34,306 bases of DNA from an uncultured Parvularculaceae bacterium (GTDB lineage Bacteria; Pseudomonadota; Alphaproteobacteria; Caulobacterales; Parvularculaceae): positions 1 to 34,306 of the forward strand of contig CALLVA010000184.1 in the NCBI GenBank assembly GCA_938010655.1. The letters run 5' to 3'. Position 1 is the stretch's first letter, and each line of letters begins with the position of its first letter. Positions 16,890 through 25,295 of this stretch are shown piece after piece. Below the pieces are notes generated by a model. It was not told where the DNA came from. It saw only the letters and a program-made list of their open reading frames with translations, and did no database searches. A program made the position numbers and the translations under genes.

Positions 16890-18311
16890 TTATTTGTCCG
16901 CTGTTTTCAGGAAAGAAGATAATTCAGTGTGGGACCATACGCCGCCAAGATTCCGATAGACGGAAATAGCGGTTTGCGTAATGGCAATTTCATTGATCGC
17001 AAGCCGGTCTTCGCTGGCAAGCAATGTTCTTTGAGCGTCAAGGACTTCGAGATAGTCATCCAGTCCTTCATTATACCGAAGAGTTGCCAGATTTAGAGCA
17101 TTGCGTGACGCCCTGACAGCTTTCTCAAGATCATCGCGTCTTTTTATTTCCGCGAGATAATCTGTCAGAGCAGATTCTGTATCTCTCAGCGCATTTAGGA
17201 CAGCTTGTTCATAGAGCGCCGCTGCTTGCCGCGCTCTGGCATTTGCAACATCGATTCTCGCTCTCGCGCTGCGCAAATCGGGACCGGCCCAGCTGATCGA
17301 TGGTCCAACCCCAAAACCAAGCGTGTTCACCTCGATCGTGTCATCCGGCAAATCCAGCAAGGAGAGCACATTGGCATTGACCGAAATGACGGGGAAAAGA
17401 TCCGCTCTGGAAACATCTTCAAGGGCCGCAAAAGACCCAAGCTCTGCCTCTGCTTGTCGGACATCCGGTCTGCGGCGAATATAGGCCTCCATATCACTAT
17501 CCGGCAGAGGGCGTTGCAATTGAGGAATCGGGTTTTGATCGGCACCAGTTGTTTCTATTAAGACAATGAGGTCCTGGCGGGGCAGGGCGGTTAGGGCGGC
17601 CAATTGCGTCATAGCATTATCGCGCGCGGCCTCCAAAAGGGGGATAGAGGCCAAAGTGGATCGATATTGCGCGCGGGCCCGTTGCAAATCGAGATCGCTT
17701 CCGCGTCCATTCTCGAGAAGTGTTTCAACCAATTGCACACTTTCCTCTTGAAGCGCCGCGCTTTTTTTCGCCACTTCAATGCGCACGGACGCCCCTTGAA
17801 AAGCCGTATATGCTAAGCCTGTTTGACTGGCGATAATCACCGCCAAGTCCCGCCGCCCCTCTATAGAAGAGGTCAAATCATACCGCGCGGCGCGGCGGGC
17901 AGCGCGCAAGCGCCCAAATAAATCAGCTTCCCAGGACAATACGGGGCGGATTCTTGCAAATGTATCCGTGGATTGGTTCTGCCCTGCAGCGCGGCCCAGC
18001 TCTATCTCGGCTGTGGTTGACGTCGTCGGGGTCAAATCTATTCCGGCTTGGCGGGCGAGCGCTTCCAGCGCGTCAATCCCCGCCGTCGAGGCAGCGAGAT
18101 CATAATTTTGTCGAAGCGAAGTCTCGATCAAACGGGCCAAAATCGGATCATCAAAGCTCTGCCACCAATCAGGTGCCGCAACTGCTTCACGCGTGTTTGA
18201 AGAGTTGAGCGGCGCTGGAGGCGCAGACACACAAGCGCTAAGGCCAAGACAAAGGGCGCATGACAAGGCTTTAAAGCTATGTATTTTCCGAAAAAAGGTC
18301 ATTTTTAACAT
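16890..18311 (-). CDS. Outer-membrane efflux lipoprotein (TolC/OprM, NodT type)
   Basis: Outer-membrane channel subunit of 473 residues. A lipoprotein signal (LCLGLSAC, Cys27) is followed by SAPPAPLNSSN and the family entry PDWWQSFDDPILARLIETSL. Two OEP repeats with long amphipathic helices follow, including the late block LRYNEGLDDYLEVLDAQRTLL. It forms the trimeric exit duct for the adaptor and pump encoded downstream. The start may be the ATG at 18311 or the in-frame ATG 9 bp later; neither has a strong ribosome site. This gene leads the operon, whereas in many RND operons it comes last. Confidence 0.94.
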   Translation of the reverse strand: MLKMTFFRKIHSFKALSCALCLGLSACVSAPPAPLNSSNTREAVAAPDWWQSFDDPILARLIETSLRQNYDLAASTAGIDALEALARQAGIDLTPTTSTTAEIELGRAAGQNQSTDTFARIRPVLSWEADLFGRLRAARRAARYDLTSSIEGRRDLAVIIASQTGLAYTAFQGASVRIEVAKKSAALQEESVQLVETLLENGRGSDLDLQRARAQYRSTLASIPLLEAARDNAMTQLAALTALPRQDLIVLIETTGADQNPIPQLQRPLPDSDMEAYIRRRPDVRQAEAELGSFAALEDVSRADLFPVISVNANVLSLLDLPDDTIEVNTLGFGVGPSISWAGPDLRSARARIDVANARARQAAALYEQAVLNALRDTESALTDYLAEIKRRDDLEKAVRASRNALNLATLRYNEGLDDYLEVLDAQRTLLASEDRLAINEIAITQTAISVYRNLGGVWSHTELSSFLKTADK

Positions 18312-18327
18312 ACTTATGAGAATAGTG

Positions 18328-18340
18328 CGTCAATATGACG
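18328..18340. promoter_or_regulatory. Perfect inverted repeat CGTCA-N3-TGACG upstream of efflux operon
   Basis: The 13-bp sequence CGTCA-ATA-TGACG is exactly symmetric and ends 17 bp before the first codon of the efflux operon. An 8-bp palindrome GTGGCCAC (18340-18347) adjoins it, and a further TGACG half-site occurs at 18377-18381. The position fits an operator for a dimeric repressor. No repressor gene is adjacent, so the binder is unknown. Inference from symmetry and position only. Confidence 0.4.
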
Positions 18341-18347
18341 TGGCCAC

Positions 18348-18666
18348 TTAATTTACTGAAAAGCTCGCACAATTTTTGACGTTCTCTCGTTGTGTCCATG
18401 GTCAAAATACAAGCCATTCTCGGGCATCATAGACAATTTTTGAGGGATTAGGCCAGCCAGGGAAGGCGCGCTATAGATCTTTCCGGCGATGGGCGGCTTA
18501 AACAGAGAAATTTAGCGAAAGTATCGGCCCGAGATAGGTGTTTTAGCAGGCCGTTTTTGAGAACCACAGGATACTGGCGAGATATCTAAACTTCCTTCAC
18601 CAAACCATTAAAACCTTGAATGATAAATATAAATGCAACTTCATGCTGCCATGGGAGAAGAGCAAA
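18348..18666. other. Intergenic stretch between efflux operon and tRNA-Phe; no gene seen
   Basis: No credible coding region lies here. On the minus strand a TATGAT box (plus positions 18426-18431) could be a -10 for the efflux operon, but no good -35 pairs with it. A 5-bp stem CGGCC (18525-18529) / GGCCG (18549-18553) followed by TTTTT occurs on the plus strand, but no plus-strand gene runs into it and its loop is long, so I do not call it a terminator. Confidence 0.4.
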
Positions 18667-18741
18667 TGGTGCCCGGGGGCGGATTTGAACCACCGACACG
18701 CGGATTTTCAATCCGCTGCTCTACCCCTGAGCTACCCGGGC
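18667..18741 (-). tRNA. tRNA-Phe (GAA)
   Basis: On the minus strand a complete cloverleaf of 75 nt including an encoded CCA. The acceptor stem is GCCCGGG / CCCGGGC, the D-arm GCTC / GAGC, the anticodon stem GCGGA / TCCGC with loop TTGAAAA giving anticodon GAA, a 5-nt variable loop GTGTC, and the T-arm GGTGG / CCGCC with one G.U pair and loop TTCAAAT. The discriminator base is A. It stands alone, with no second tRNA next to it. Confidence 0.97.
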
Positions 18742-18946
18742 CTGAAATGTGGGCGAGCCGACATGTCAAGAAGGCTGGATATACGGGCTTGCGTTTTGCT
18801 TGTCTACACTTTTGGTGGGGTTTTGGGCCTATTTTTCGAGAACTGGTTAAAGCTTGGGGTTGGGCGCTGTTTCTGGCTGGAACGGGCGCTTTATCATTGC
18901 GTTGGAATGGCTTAAAGACGGGTAAGTTGAATGTAAGGAGTGCCTG

Positions 18947-19399
18947 ATGAGCCTGGACCACACATCTTTGGGGAAAATGACGGATCAACCTGATTCGCCG
19001 GAAACGGCTGTGTTGGATCCGGTGCCGAACCCGCATCCTGATGTGGAATATTTAGCGCGTTTCGTGGCCCCTGAATTTACGTCACTTTGCCCCGTGACGG
19101 GCCAACCTGATTTTGCGCATTTGGTGATTGATTATTGCCCAGCTGCGCATTTGGTTGAATCAAAATCGCTGAAAATGTTTCTGACTTCTTTTCGCAATCA
19201 TGGGGCATTTCATGAAGGGTGTACGATTGATGTCGCCAAGCGCATCATTCAGGCGATCAACCCCAAATGGCTGCGCATATCAGGATATTGGTATCCACGC
19301 GGGGGCATTCCGATTGATGTTTTTTATCAAACAGGCGAGCCGCCAAAAGGGCTTCATGTGCCAGATACGGGCGTCGCTTCTTATCGAGGGAGAGGATAA
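18947..19399 (+). CDS. queF: NADPH-dependent 7-cyano-7-deazaguanine reductase (QueF)
   Basis: Short, unimodular QueF of 150 residues, which reduces the nitrile of preQ0 to preQ1 in queuosine synthesis. The catalytic Cys48 sits in [15 protein letters not shown] with Asp55 as the acid partner; ESKSLK (71-76) is the family's NADPH-contact motif, and FHEGCT (His89-Glu90) helps bind the substrate. The ATG at 18947 follows AAGGAG at 7 nt. It opens an operon in which each start touches or overlaps the previous stop. No other queuosine genes are in the window. Confidence 0.95.
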   Translation: MSLDHTSLGKMTDQPDSPETAVLDPVPNPHPDVEYLARFVAPEFTSLCPVTGQPDFAHLVIDYCPAAHLVESKSLKMFLTSFRNHGAFHEGCTIDVAKRIIQAINPKWLRISGYWYPRGGIPIDVFYQTGEPPKGLHVPDTGVASYRGRG

Positions 19400-20388
19400 T
19401 GAAAAAAACGATCACACTTTTGGGGCTGAGCCTTTTTGCAGCGGCATGTGCCACTTCTTATGAGGGGCAATCGCCAGAGAAAAAAGCGATTGTCGACGCA
19501 ATGATTGCTGATGGCGTTCAGGAGAAAGTTGGACGTCGTATGCGGCCCATGCCGACGCGGGGCCCGGGGCAGGTTGTGGCGGAAGCACTGCCAGAAGAAT
19601 GGATGTCTCTCGATCCTGAGAATACGATCTATTTAGATCTTCCCCAAGGCCGCGTTGTAATCGCGCTTACGCAAGATTTAGCGCCCGGGCATATTGAGCA
19701 GATTAAGACTTTGCTTGACGAAAATTATTATGAAGGTTTGCATTTTTATAGGGTGATTGAAGGGTTCGTGGCACAAGGCGGCGACGAAAGCGGTGAAAAA
19801 CCAAAGGGCAGCGCGGCAGAAACCTTGCCCGCTGAATTTGATGAAGCATGGCGACAAGAATTGCCGTTCACATGGTTGGATGTTGAAGATGGGTATGCGG
19901 ATCGTGTTGGGTTTGTGAATGGGTTTCCTGTTGGGCGAGATATGCGCAATGGCAAAACATGGCTGGCGCATTGCACGGGGGCTTTTGCCTTTGGTCGTGA
20001 AAATGCGCGAGATAGTGCGTCTACTGAGTTTTATATTACCTTACAGCCGCAGCGCTATCTGGATCGAAATTTGACTGTATTTGGTCGGGTTGTTTGGGGC
20101 ATGGAACATGTGCAAGCGATCACGCGCGGTAAGCCAAATAATGGCGGGGTGATTGAAGATAAGGCGCGCTGGACTGAAATTACAGCGATGAAATTGGCCA
20201 AAGATGTCCCCGCTGATGAGCGGCTGGATCTACAGATGCTCAATACCAATTCTGAGTCATTTGCAGATTTGATGCTTGCCAGATTGAACCGGCCAGAAGA
20301 GTTTTTCTATTTCCGCCCGAACCATGTCGATCTGTGCCAATTGCCATTGCCGGTTCGCCTTAAGCCAAGCGCGGATGACGCCGAGTGA
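19399..20388 (+). CDS. Cyclophilin-type peptidyl-prolyl isomerase, lipoprotein
   Basis: A 329-residue envelope lipoprotein: the signal ends in LFAAAC with Cys17 as the lipidated residue, and Thr-Ser follows, so it is probably sorted to the outer membrane. The cyclophilin domain (~75-280) keeps FYRVIEGFVAQGGDESG (Arg and Gln of the active site) and GAFAFGRENARDSASTEFYIT, then LTVFGRVVWGMEHV. There is an extra insertion between these blocks (around LPFTWLDVEDGYADRVG) and a C-terminal extension of about 50 residues ending in a Pro-rich stretch, both longer than in PpiA/PpiB. Likely job: folding of periplasmic or outer-membrane proteins. It overlaps queF by 1 bp and the Nudix gene by 4 bp. Confidence 0.92.
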   Translation: MKKTITLLGLSLFAAACATSYEGQSPEKKAIVDAMIADGVQEKVGRRMRPMPTRGPGQVVAEALPEEWMSLDPENTIYLDLPQGRVVIALTQDLAPGHIEQIKTLLDENYYEGLHFYRVIEGFVAQGGDESGEKPKGSAAETLPAEFDEAWRQELPFTWLDVEDGYADRVGFVNGFPVGRDMRNGKTWLAHCTGAFAFGRENARDSASTEFYITLQPQRYLDRNLTVFGRVVWGMEHVQAITRGKPNNGGVIEDKARWTEITAMKLAKDVPADERLDLQMLNTNSESFADLMLARLNRPEEFFYFRPNHVDLCQLPLPVRLKPSADDAE

Positions 20389-20984
20389 GTGGGGACAAGC
20401 GAGGGCCATGGACCCTAAAAAATCAAACGACGGTCTATGATAATCCTTGGATGCGGGTTGATGATCATAAAGTGATCCGGCCAGATGGCGCGCCGGGGCA
20501 ATATGGTGTGGTGCATTTTAAAAACCTCGCCATTGGGGTTTTGCCGATTGATGCTGAAGGCAATACGTGGCTTGTGGGGCAACATCGTTTTCCGTCGGAT
20601 GAATATAGTTGGGAATTGCCAGAAGGGGGCGGACCCTTGGGGGATGCGCCTTTGGATAGCGCGAAGCGGGAATTAGCCGAAGAAACAGGGCTGCGCGCCG
20701 CGCATTATGCGCCGCTTTCAGAATGCCATCTGTCCAATTCCGTTACAGATGAGCGCTGTATTTGCTATCTGGCGTGGGGCCTGACCCAAGGTGAGGCCGC
20801 GCCAGAGGGCACAGAAGACCTTCAACGACGCAAAATTTCGTTCGCTGATCTCTTGGAAGACGTGATTTCGGGAAAAATTTCGGATAGTCTAACTATGATC
20901 ATGGTGATGACTGCTTATATAAAAGCCAAGAAGGGGCTTCTCCCCCCAGAAATTGCGACCTTGTTGCTGAATCAAGAGCGCTAA
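20385..20984 (+). CDS. Nudix hydrolase, ADP-ribose pyrophosphatase-like
   Basis: A 199-residue Nudix protein, probably hydrolysing ADP-ribose or another nucleoside-diphosphate sugar. The Nudix box reads G-x5-D-x7-RELAEETGL (around GGGPLGD...), so the first conserved Glu of the consensus is Asp here while the metal-binding REL-x-EE part is intact. The N-terminal half (WMRVDDHKVIRPDG, VGQHRFPSDEYSWELPEGG) resembles ADP-ribose pyrophosphatases, which place the box after an ELP-E/A-G motif. Translation starts at GTG within a GTGA overlap with the cyclophilin stop. Six bases separate it from the start region of cysE. Confidence 0.9.
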   Translation: MSGDKRGPWTLKNQTTVYDNPWMRVDDHKVIRPDGAPGQYGVVHFKNLAIGVLPIDAEGNTWLVGQHRFPSDEYSWELPEGGGPLGDAPLDSAKRELAEETGLRAAHYAPLSECHLSNSVTDERCICYLAWGLTQGEAAPEGTEDLQRRKISFADLLEDVISGKISDSLTMIMVMTAYIKAKKGLLPPEIATLLLNQER

Positions 20985-20996
20985 AAGGATATGACG

Positions 20997-21806
20997 ATGA
21001 ATGCTTCTTTAGAGAAAACAGCAGAGGTGGTCCGCTTGCCCATTGCCCAAATTTGGTCGCGCATTCGAGAAGAGGCGCAAGCCGCTGCCGCGAATGAACC
21101 CATCCTCGCCAGTTTTCTAAACGCTACCATTCTTAATCATAAGAGCTATGCCAAAGCGCTCAGCTATCGTTTAGCGCAAAAGCTTTCGGACGCAGATATG
21201 AACGCCATGTTGTGGCGCGAAGTTTTGAATGATGCTTATGGGGATGCGCCTGATCTGGTGGAGGCGGCGCTCGCCGACACGTTGGCCGTTTATGAGCGGG
21301 ACGCGGCTTGCCAGCAATATATTCAGCCTTTCCTGTATTTTAAAGGCTTTCATGCAATTCAGTCTCAGCGTGTTGCGAACTGGTTATGGCATCATGACCG
21401 CCAAGCATTAGCGCTATATCTACAATCTCGTATGTCAGAAATATTCGCGGTGGATATTCACCCGGCGACCCCCATGGGCAAAGGCTTGTTTATGGATCAT
21501 GCCACAGGTGTGGTCATTGGCGAGACAGCGGTGATCGGCGATAATGTTTCCATGATGCAATCCGTGACCCTTGGGGGCACGGGCAAAAAAGGCGGTGACC
21601 GTCATCCTAAAATCGAAGATGGGGTTTTGATTGGAGCCGGGGCGAAAGTGCTTGGCAACATTACTGTCGGCACAGGCGCCAAGATTGCTTCTGGCTCTGT
21701 GGTACTGGAAGATGTGCCGCCCGGATGTACCTATGCTGGTGTGCCTGCAAAAGCCGTGGGCGAATGCGCGGGAAAAGCATATGCCGACATGGACCATAGG
21801 TTGTAA
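20997..21806 (+). CDS. cysE: Serine O-acetyltransferase
   Basis: CysE makes O-acetylserine from serine and acetyl-CoA, the first step of cysteine synthesis. The N-terminal helical domain (~1-140; WSRIREEAQAAAANEPILASF) is followed by a left-handed beta-helix of hexapeptide repeats, with the active-site His in FMDHATGVVIGE and the loop TLGGTGKKGGDRHPKI. The C-terminal tail lacks the usual terminal Ile (it ends ...MDHRL); CysE normally needs that Ile to bind cysteine synthase. An earlier ATG at 20991 directly abuts the AAAAGGAT ribosome site, so the ATG at 20997 with ~7 nt spacing is chosen. Last gene of the queF operon. Confidence 0.94.
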   Translation: MNASLEKTAEVVRLPIAQIWSRIREEAQAAAANEPILASFLNATILNHKSYAKALSYRLAQKLSDADMNAMLWREVLNDAYGDAPDLVEAALADTLAVYERDAACQQYIQPFLYFKGFHAIQSQRVANWLWHHDRQALALYLQSRMSEIFAVDIHPATPMGKGLFMDHATGVVIGETAVIGDNVSMMQSVTLGGTGKKGGDRHPKIEDGVLIGAGAKVLGNITVGTGAKIASGSVVLEDVPPGCTYAGVPAKAVGECAGKAYADMDHRL

Positions 21807-21902
21807 GCTGCGCATTTTCTAATTTTGGACACAAATAAGTGCTGCATTGCGCTCGCATTTGAGTCAAAATGGTTAATGAATTAATAATAATGAGGGGCCG
21901 TC

Positions 21903-23513
21903 GTGCCAAAGATATACGATTTCGTCGTGGTCGGCGGGGGATCTGCTGGTTGTGTTATGGCCAGTCGCCTATCAGAAAATCCAAAATTACAAGTTTGTTT
22001 GCTTGAAGCAGGCAAGCCTGACAAAGATCTGCGTATCCATGTGCCTGGCATGCTTGGGGAGTTGCTGGCGTCGGGCGCGCATGATTGGCACTATTCCACG
22101 ACACCGCAACGGCATTTGAATGGGCGCTCGGTGCGTTGGCCCCGCGGGAAAACAATGGGCGGTTCTTCCAGCGTCAATGCGATGTGTTATCAGCGGGGGG
22201 CTTTATCTGATTATGATGACTGGGCCGCGACGGGCATAAAAGGGTGGAGCGGCCTGGACGCGCTGCATTATTTTAAAAAGTCTGAGAAATATTCTGGCGG
22301 CGCAGATCAATGGCATGGCGACCAAGGGCCTTTGGCGGTAAGCCGCCCTGAAGATTTGCATCCGGCCACACAAAAATTTCTCGTTGCTGCGGCGCAAGCT
22401 GGATATCGCCATGTGCAAGATTTTCATAATGGCAACCGCGAAGGTTTTGGCGCATTTGATACGACTACGGAGAATGGCCGACGTTGTTCGGCGGCAAAAG
22501 CCTATCTCTCACAAGAGGTTCAAGAACGGCCTAATCTAACCATTGAAACGGGTGCGATGGTGACATCGATTATCCTCGACGGGAAGCGCGCGGCCGGTGT
22601 GGTCTTTAAACAAAATGGCTCCGAGCGGCGCGTGGCGGTTTCACGAGAAGTGATTTTATCTGGCGGCACGATCAATACGCCGCAATTAATGTTATTATCG
22701 GGCATAGGCCCAGCGTCGCATTTAAAAGATGTGGGCATTAAGACGGTGGTGGATTTGCCTGGTGTTGGCGAAAATCTGCAGGATCATGTTGATGTCGCGC
22801 TCCAGATGAATACGCGCAAAGGCAGCGCGATTGGCTATACCCCAACGGGACTAGCGCAAATTGCGGGGTCATTGGTCCAATATGCGGTGAGCCGAAAAGG
22901 CATTATGGCATCGAATTTGGCGGAAGGCTGCGGGTTTTCCAAGAGCCGCGCTGGCGTTTCAAAACCAGATATTCAATTTCACTTCTTGCCCGGCATGTCA
23001 GATGATCATGGTAAGGAGCGCTTTATTGGAGAACAGGGAGTAACGTTACACGCCTGTTGTCTTTACCCAAAATCCAGAGGCACTATTCGGTTGAATTCCA
23101 AGAATCCATTTGACCAACCTGCGATCGATCCAAATTATCTTTCTCACGAAGAAGATTGGGACGTTTTAATCGCGGGATGCGAACAAGCTTATCAAATTAT
23201 GCATCAACCTGCCTTTAAAGATATTCGCAAAGGTATGCGTATGCCGCTAGATCAACCTCAAACCAAAGAGGGATGGCGCGGGATTATCCGGTCACGCGCG
23301 GATACGATTTATCATCCTGTTGGGACATGCAAAATGGGGCCGCAAGTGGATGAAATGTCTGTGACGAATAATGCTGGGCGTGTGCATCACATGAAGGGCT
23401 TACGCGTTGTGGATGCGTCATTGATGCCAAAATTGATTGGTGGCAATACTAATGCACCAACCATTATGATGGCCGAAAAAATCGTCACTCATATGATGTC
23501 GCAATTACAATAG
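21903..23513 (+). CDS. GMC-family FAD-dependent oxidoreductase (choline/alcohol dehydrogenase-like)
   Basis: A 536-residue flavoprotein oxidising an alcohol group. The N-terminal FAD site is [18 protein letters not shown] with ...LLEAG; GMC signature 1 is around [13 protein letters not shown], signature 2 is [18 protein letters not shown], and the C-terminal catalytic His-Asn pair sits in [10 protein letters not shown] and [14 protein letters not shown]. It has no signal sequence. Length and motifs fit choline dehydrogenase (BetA) and medium-chain alcohol dehydrogenase (AlkJ) equally; no betaine or alkane genes adjoin to decide. The GTG start follows GAGGGG. The last 9 bp overlap the convergent radC gene. 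Confidence 0.93.
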   Translation: MPKIYDFVVVGGGSAGCVMASRLSENPKLQVCLLEAGKPDKDLRIHVPGMLGELLASGAHDWHYSTTPQRHLNGRSVRWPRGKTMGGSSSVNAMCYQRGALSDYDDWAATGIKGWSGLDALHYFKKSEKYSGGADQWHGDQGPLAVSRPEDLHPATQKFLVAAAQAGYRHVQDFHNGNREGFGAFDTTTENGRRCSAAKAYLSQEVQERPNLTIETGAMVTSIILDGKRAAGVVFKQNGSERRVAVSREVILSGGTINTPQLMLLSGIGPASHLKDVGIKTVVDLPGVGENLQDHVDVALQMNTRKGSAIGYTPTGLAQIAGSLVQYAVSRKGIMASNLAEGCGFSKSRAGVSKPDIQFHFLPGMSDDHGKERFIGEQGVTLHACCLYPKSRGTIRLNSKNPFDQPAIDPNYLSHEEDWDVLIAGCEQAYQIMHQPAFKDIRKGMRMPLDQPQTKEGWRGIIRSRADTIYHPVGTCKMGPQVDEMSVTNNAGRVHHMKGLRVVDASLMPKLIGGNTNAPTIMMAEKIVTHMMSQLQ

Positions 23514-24269
23514 ACCTAAGCTTTTAAAGCTTACATGTTGTCCGCGCCCAATGATCAAATGGTCATGCACTTTTACGCCGAGAGCGGTTGCTGCTGAGAC
23601 GATTTGATTGGTCATGTCGATATCAGCGCGGCTTGGGGTTGGGTCGCCTGAGGGGTGATTATGCACAAGAATGATCGAGGTCGCGTTTAAGACCAGAGCG
23701 CGTTTAATCACTTCTCTTGGATAAACAGGCGTGTGATTGACTGTGCCGGTTTGTTGTTTTTCGTCCGCAATGATCACATTTTTATTATCCAGAAACAGAA
23801 TTCTGAATTGTTCAATTTGTTCCGTTGCCATAGCAGCGCGGCAATAGGCGAGAAGGTCCGCCCACGATGTAACGACTTGTTTGCCGAGCACATTATCTTG
23901 CGCCAGTTTAATGCCTGCGGCTTGCACAATTTTAAGTTCAGTGGCAACGCCTTGGGAAACTCCTTTAATTTCTAAAAGCCTTTCCAGCGGCGCGCCCAAC
24001 ACATCGGCGAAAGTGCCAAAAACGCTGATCAATTCTTTGGCAAGCGGCTTCACATCTCTTCTTGGAATGGCGCGGAACAATAAGAGTTCTAGCAATTCAT
24101 AATCTTGCACGCCGTCTAGGCCGGCTTTGCAAAACCTTTGGCGCAACCGTTCGCGGTGTCCTGCATTGATATTTTTTGGCTTTGTAGGTGTCTGCGCCGG
24201 AATGGATTCGGTGTTGCCAATTTGTTCGGCGTCCGCAATCTTTTCGAATTTCAAACTTGGCTCACGCAC
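23505..24269 (-). CDS. radC: RadC family JAB/MPN-domain protein
   Basis: RadC (UPF0758) protein of about 254 residues. A basic N-terminal extension precedes helix-hairpin-helix-like segments ([34 protein letters not shown]). The C-terminal JAMM metal-binding site is complete: upstream Glu plus [16 protein letters not shown]. Despite the name, a role in DNA repair is not proven for this family. The GTG at 24269 has AGAGG at good spacing; a TTG six bases upstream is a possible alternative. It lies 11 bp downstream of map on the same strand, an order common in alphaproteobacteria. The stop region overlaps the GMC gene end to end. Confidence 0.93.
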   Translation of the reverse strand: MREPSLKFEKIADAEQIGNTESIPAQTPTKPKNINAGHRERLRQRFCKAGLDGVQDYELLELLLFRAIPRRDVKPLAKELISVFGTFADVLGAPLERLLEIKGVSQGVATELKIVQAAGIKLAQDNVLGKQVVTSWADLLAYCRAAMATEQIEQFRILFLDNKNVIIADEKQQTGTVNHTPVYPREVIKRALVLNATSIILVHNHPSGDPTPSRADIDMTNQIVSAATALGVKVHDHLIIGRGQHVSFKSLGLL

Positions 24270-24280
24270 GGGCAACCTCT

Positions 24281-25132
24281 TTAGCTAGCGCTGGAATAGG
24301 GCGGGCGGTCTAGCCCTTTGGGGGAGGCAGTGAAGATTTCAAAACCATCTTTGGTCACGGCGAGAGAATGTTCAAACTGGGCCGTGAGAGATTTATCGCG
24401 CGTTACGGCAGTCCATCCATCTTTCAGCATTTTCACATCCGGTCGACCGACATTGATCATCGGTTCAATCGTAAAGAACATGCCTTCTTTCAATTTTGTG
24501 TCCGGGGCATAATGTTTGTGGTTGCCATGGGCAAATTCGCCATAGTGGACGACATTCGGGGCCATATGAAAAACTTGCCCGACACCGTGCCCACAAAAAT
24601 CCCGGACCACAGAAAACTTGGCGGCTTCCGCATGGCGCTGAATAGCATAGCCTATATCGCGCAAAGAAGCGCCCGGCTTGACCATTTTAATGCCCTTCCA
24701 CATTGCTTCAAACGTTGTGTCCACAAGGCGCTGCGCCAGCACTTTTGGCTCCCCTGCATAAAACATCCGAGATGTATCTCCGTGCCAGCCATCGACGATG
24801 ACTGTCACGTCAATATTAGCAATGTCACCATTTTTCAAAGGCTTGGTCCCGGGAATGCCATGACAAATAACGTGATTGGTGGAGATGCATGTGGAATGGC
24901 GATAGCCGCGATAGCCTATCGTGGCGGGGAGGGCCTTATGATCAAGAATATATTCATAAGCGCGCTTATCCAGATCAATGGTTTTGACACCGGGTTGCAC
25001 ATATTCCGTCAGCATATCAAGGCAGCCTGCGGCAATCTGACCAGCAACGCGCATGCCTTCAAAATCAGCTTCGGTGTGAATCTTAATATCGTCGACTTCG
25101 TCGATATCTGCAGTGCAACTATCATTATCCAT
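24281..25132 (-). CDS. map: Methionine aminopeptidase, type I
   Basis: Removes the N-terminal Met from nascent proteins using two divalent metal ions. The 283 residues include all five metal ligands and the catalytic His: VICHGIPG (His), [14 protein letters not shown] (two Asp), [11 protein letters not shown] (His), FTIEPMIN (Glu) and [10 protein letters not shown] (Glu). An acidic N-terminal tail of ~20 residues ([14 protein letters not shown]) precedes the catalytic core. No good ribosome site is visible before the ATG. Together with radC it makes a two-gene unit; the opposite-strand neighbour starts 164 bp away. Confidence 0.96.
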   Translation of the reverse strand: MDNDSCTADIDEVDDIKIHTEADFEGMRVAGQIAAGCLDMLTEYVQPGVKTIDLDKRAYEYILDHKALPATIGYRGYRHSTCISTNHVICHGIPGTKPLKNGDIANIDVTVIVDGWHGDTSRMFYAGEPKVLAQRLVDTTFEAMWKGIKMVKPGASLRDIGYAIQRHAEAAKFSVVRDFCGHGVGQVFHMAPNVVHYGEFAHGNHKHYAPDTKLKEGMFFTIEPMINVGRPDVKMLKDGWTAVTRDKSLTAQFEHSLAVTKDGFEIFTASPKGLDRPPYSSAS

Positions 25133-25236
25133 GAGCGGGACTATAGGGCGCGCCTCTTGGAAGGAAAAGGGGGCTAATGCGCCAAAAAGCTGAAAATAAA
25201 GGAAAATGATAGATCAATAAGCTTTTCCACAAAGCG

Positions 25237-25267
25237 TTGACAGAAGCCCTCTCTCAGCTGGTATAAA
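25237..25267 (+). promoter_or_regulatory. Sigma-70-type promoter of the DUF885 lipoprotein gene
   Basis: A perfect -35 TTGACA (25237-25242) is followed after 19 bp by TATAAA (25262-25267) preceded by TG (extended -10, TGGTATAAA). The spacing is longer than the usual 17 bp, but the extended -10 may compensate. Transcription would start near 25274, about 22 nt before the ATG. Confidence 0.6.
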
Positions 25268-25295
25268 GCCTCTTAACCATAATAAGGGATACCCC

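Noticed and set aside
18525-18558. CGGCC...GGCCG followed by TTTTT as a terminator
   Set aside because: The stem is only 5 bp with a 19-nt loop and faces the plus strand, where no upstream gene would use it.
18764-18769. TTGACA on the minus strand as a -35 for tRNA-Phe
   Set aside because: It is only ~23-28 bp before the mature tRNA 5' end, so transcription would begin inside the tRNA, and no -10 box is at the right distance.
23517-23533. Palindrome TAAGCTTT-T-AAAGCTTA between GMC and radC genes as a terminator
   Set aside because: It is A+T-rich with a one-base centre, has no proper T-run on either side, and lies inside the last codons of radC.
24368-25177. A 269-codon open frame on the plus strand across the map gene
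   Set aside because: It is antisense to methionine aminopeptidase, which has all its catalytic residues. The translated product has no recognisable motif and is rich in His, Cys and Arg as expected of a shadow frame.
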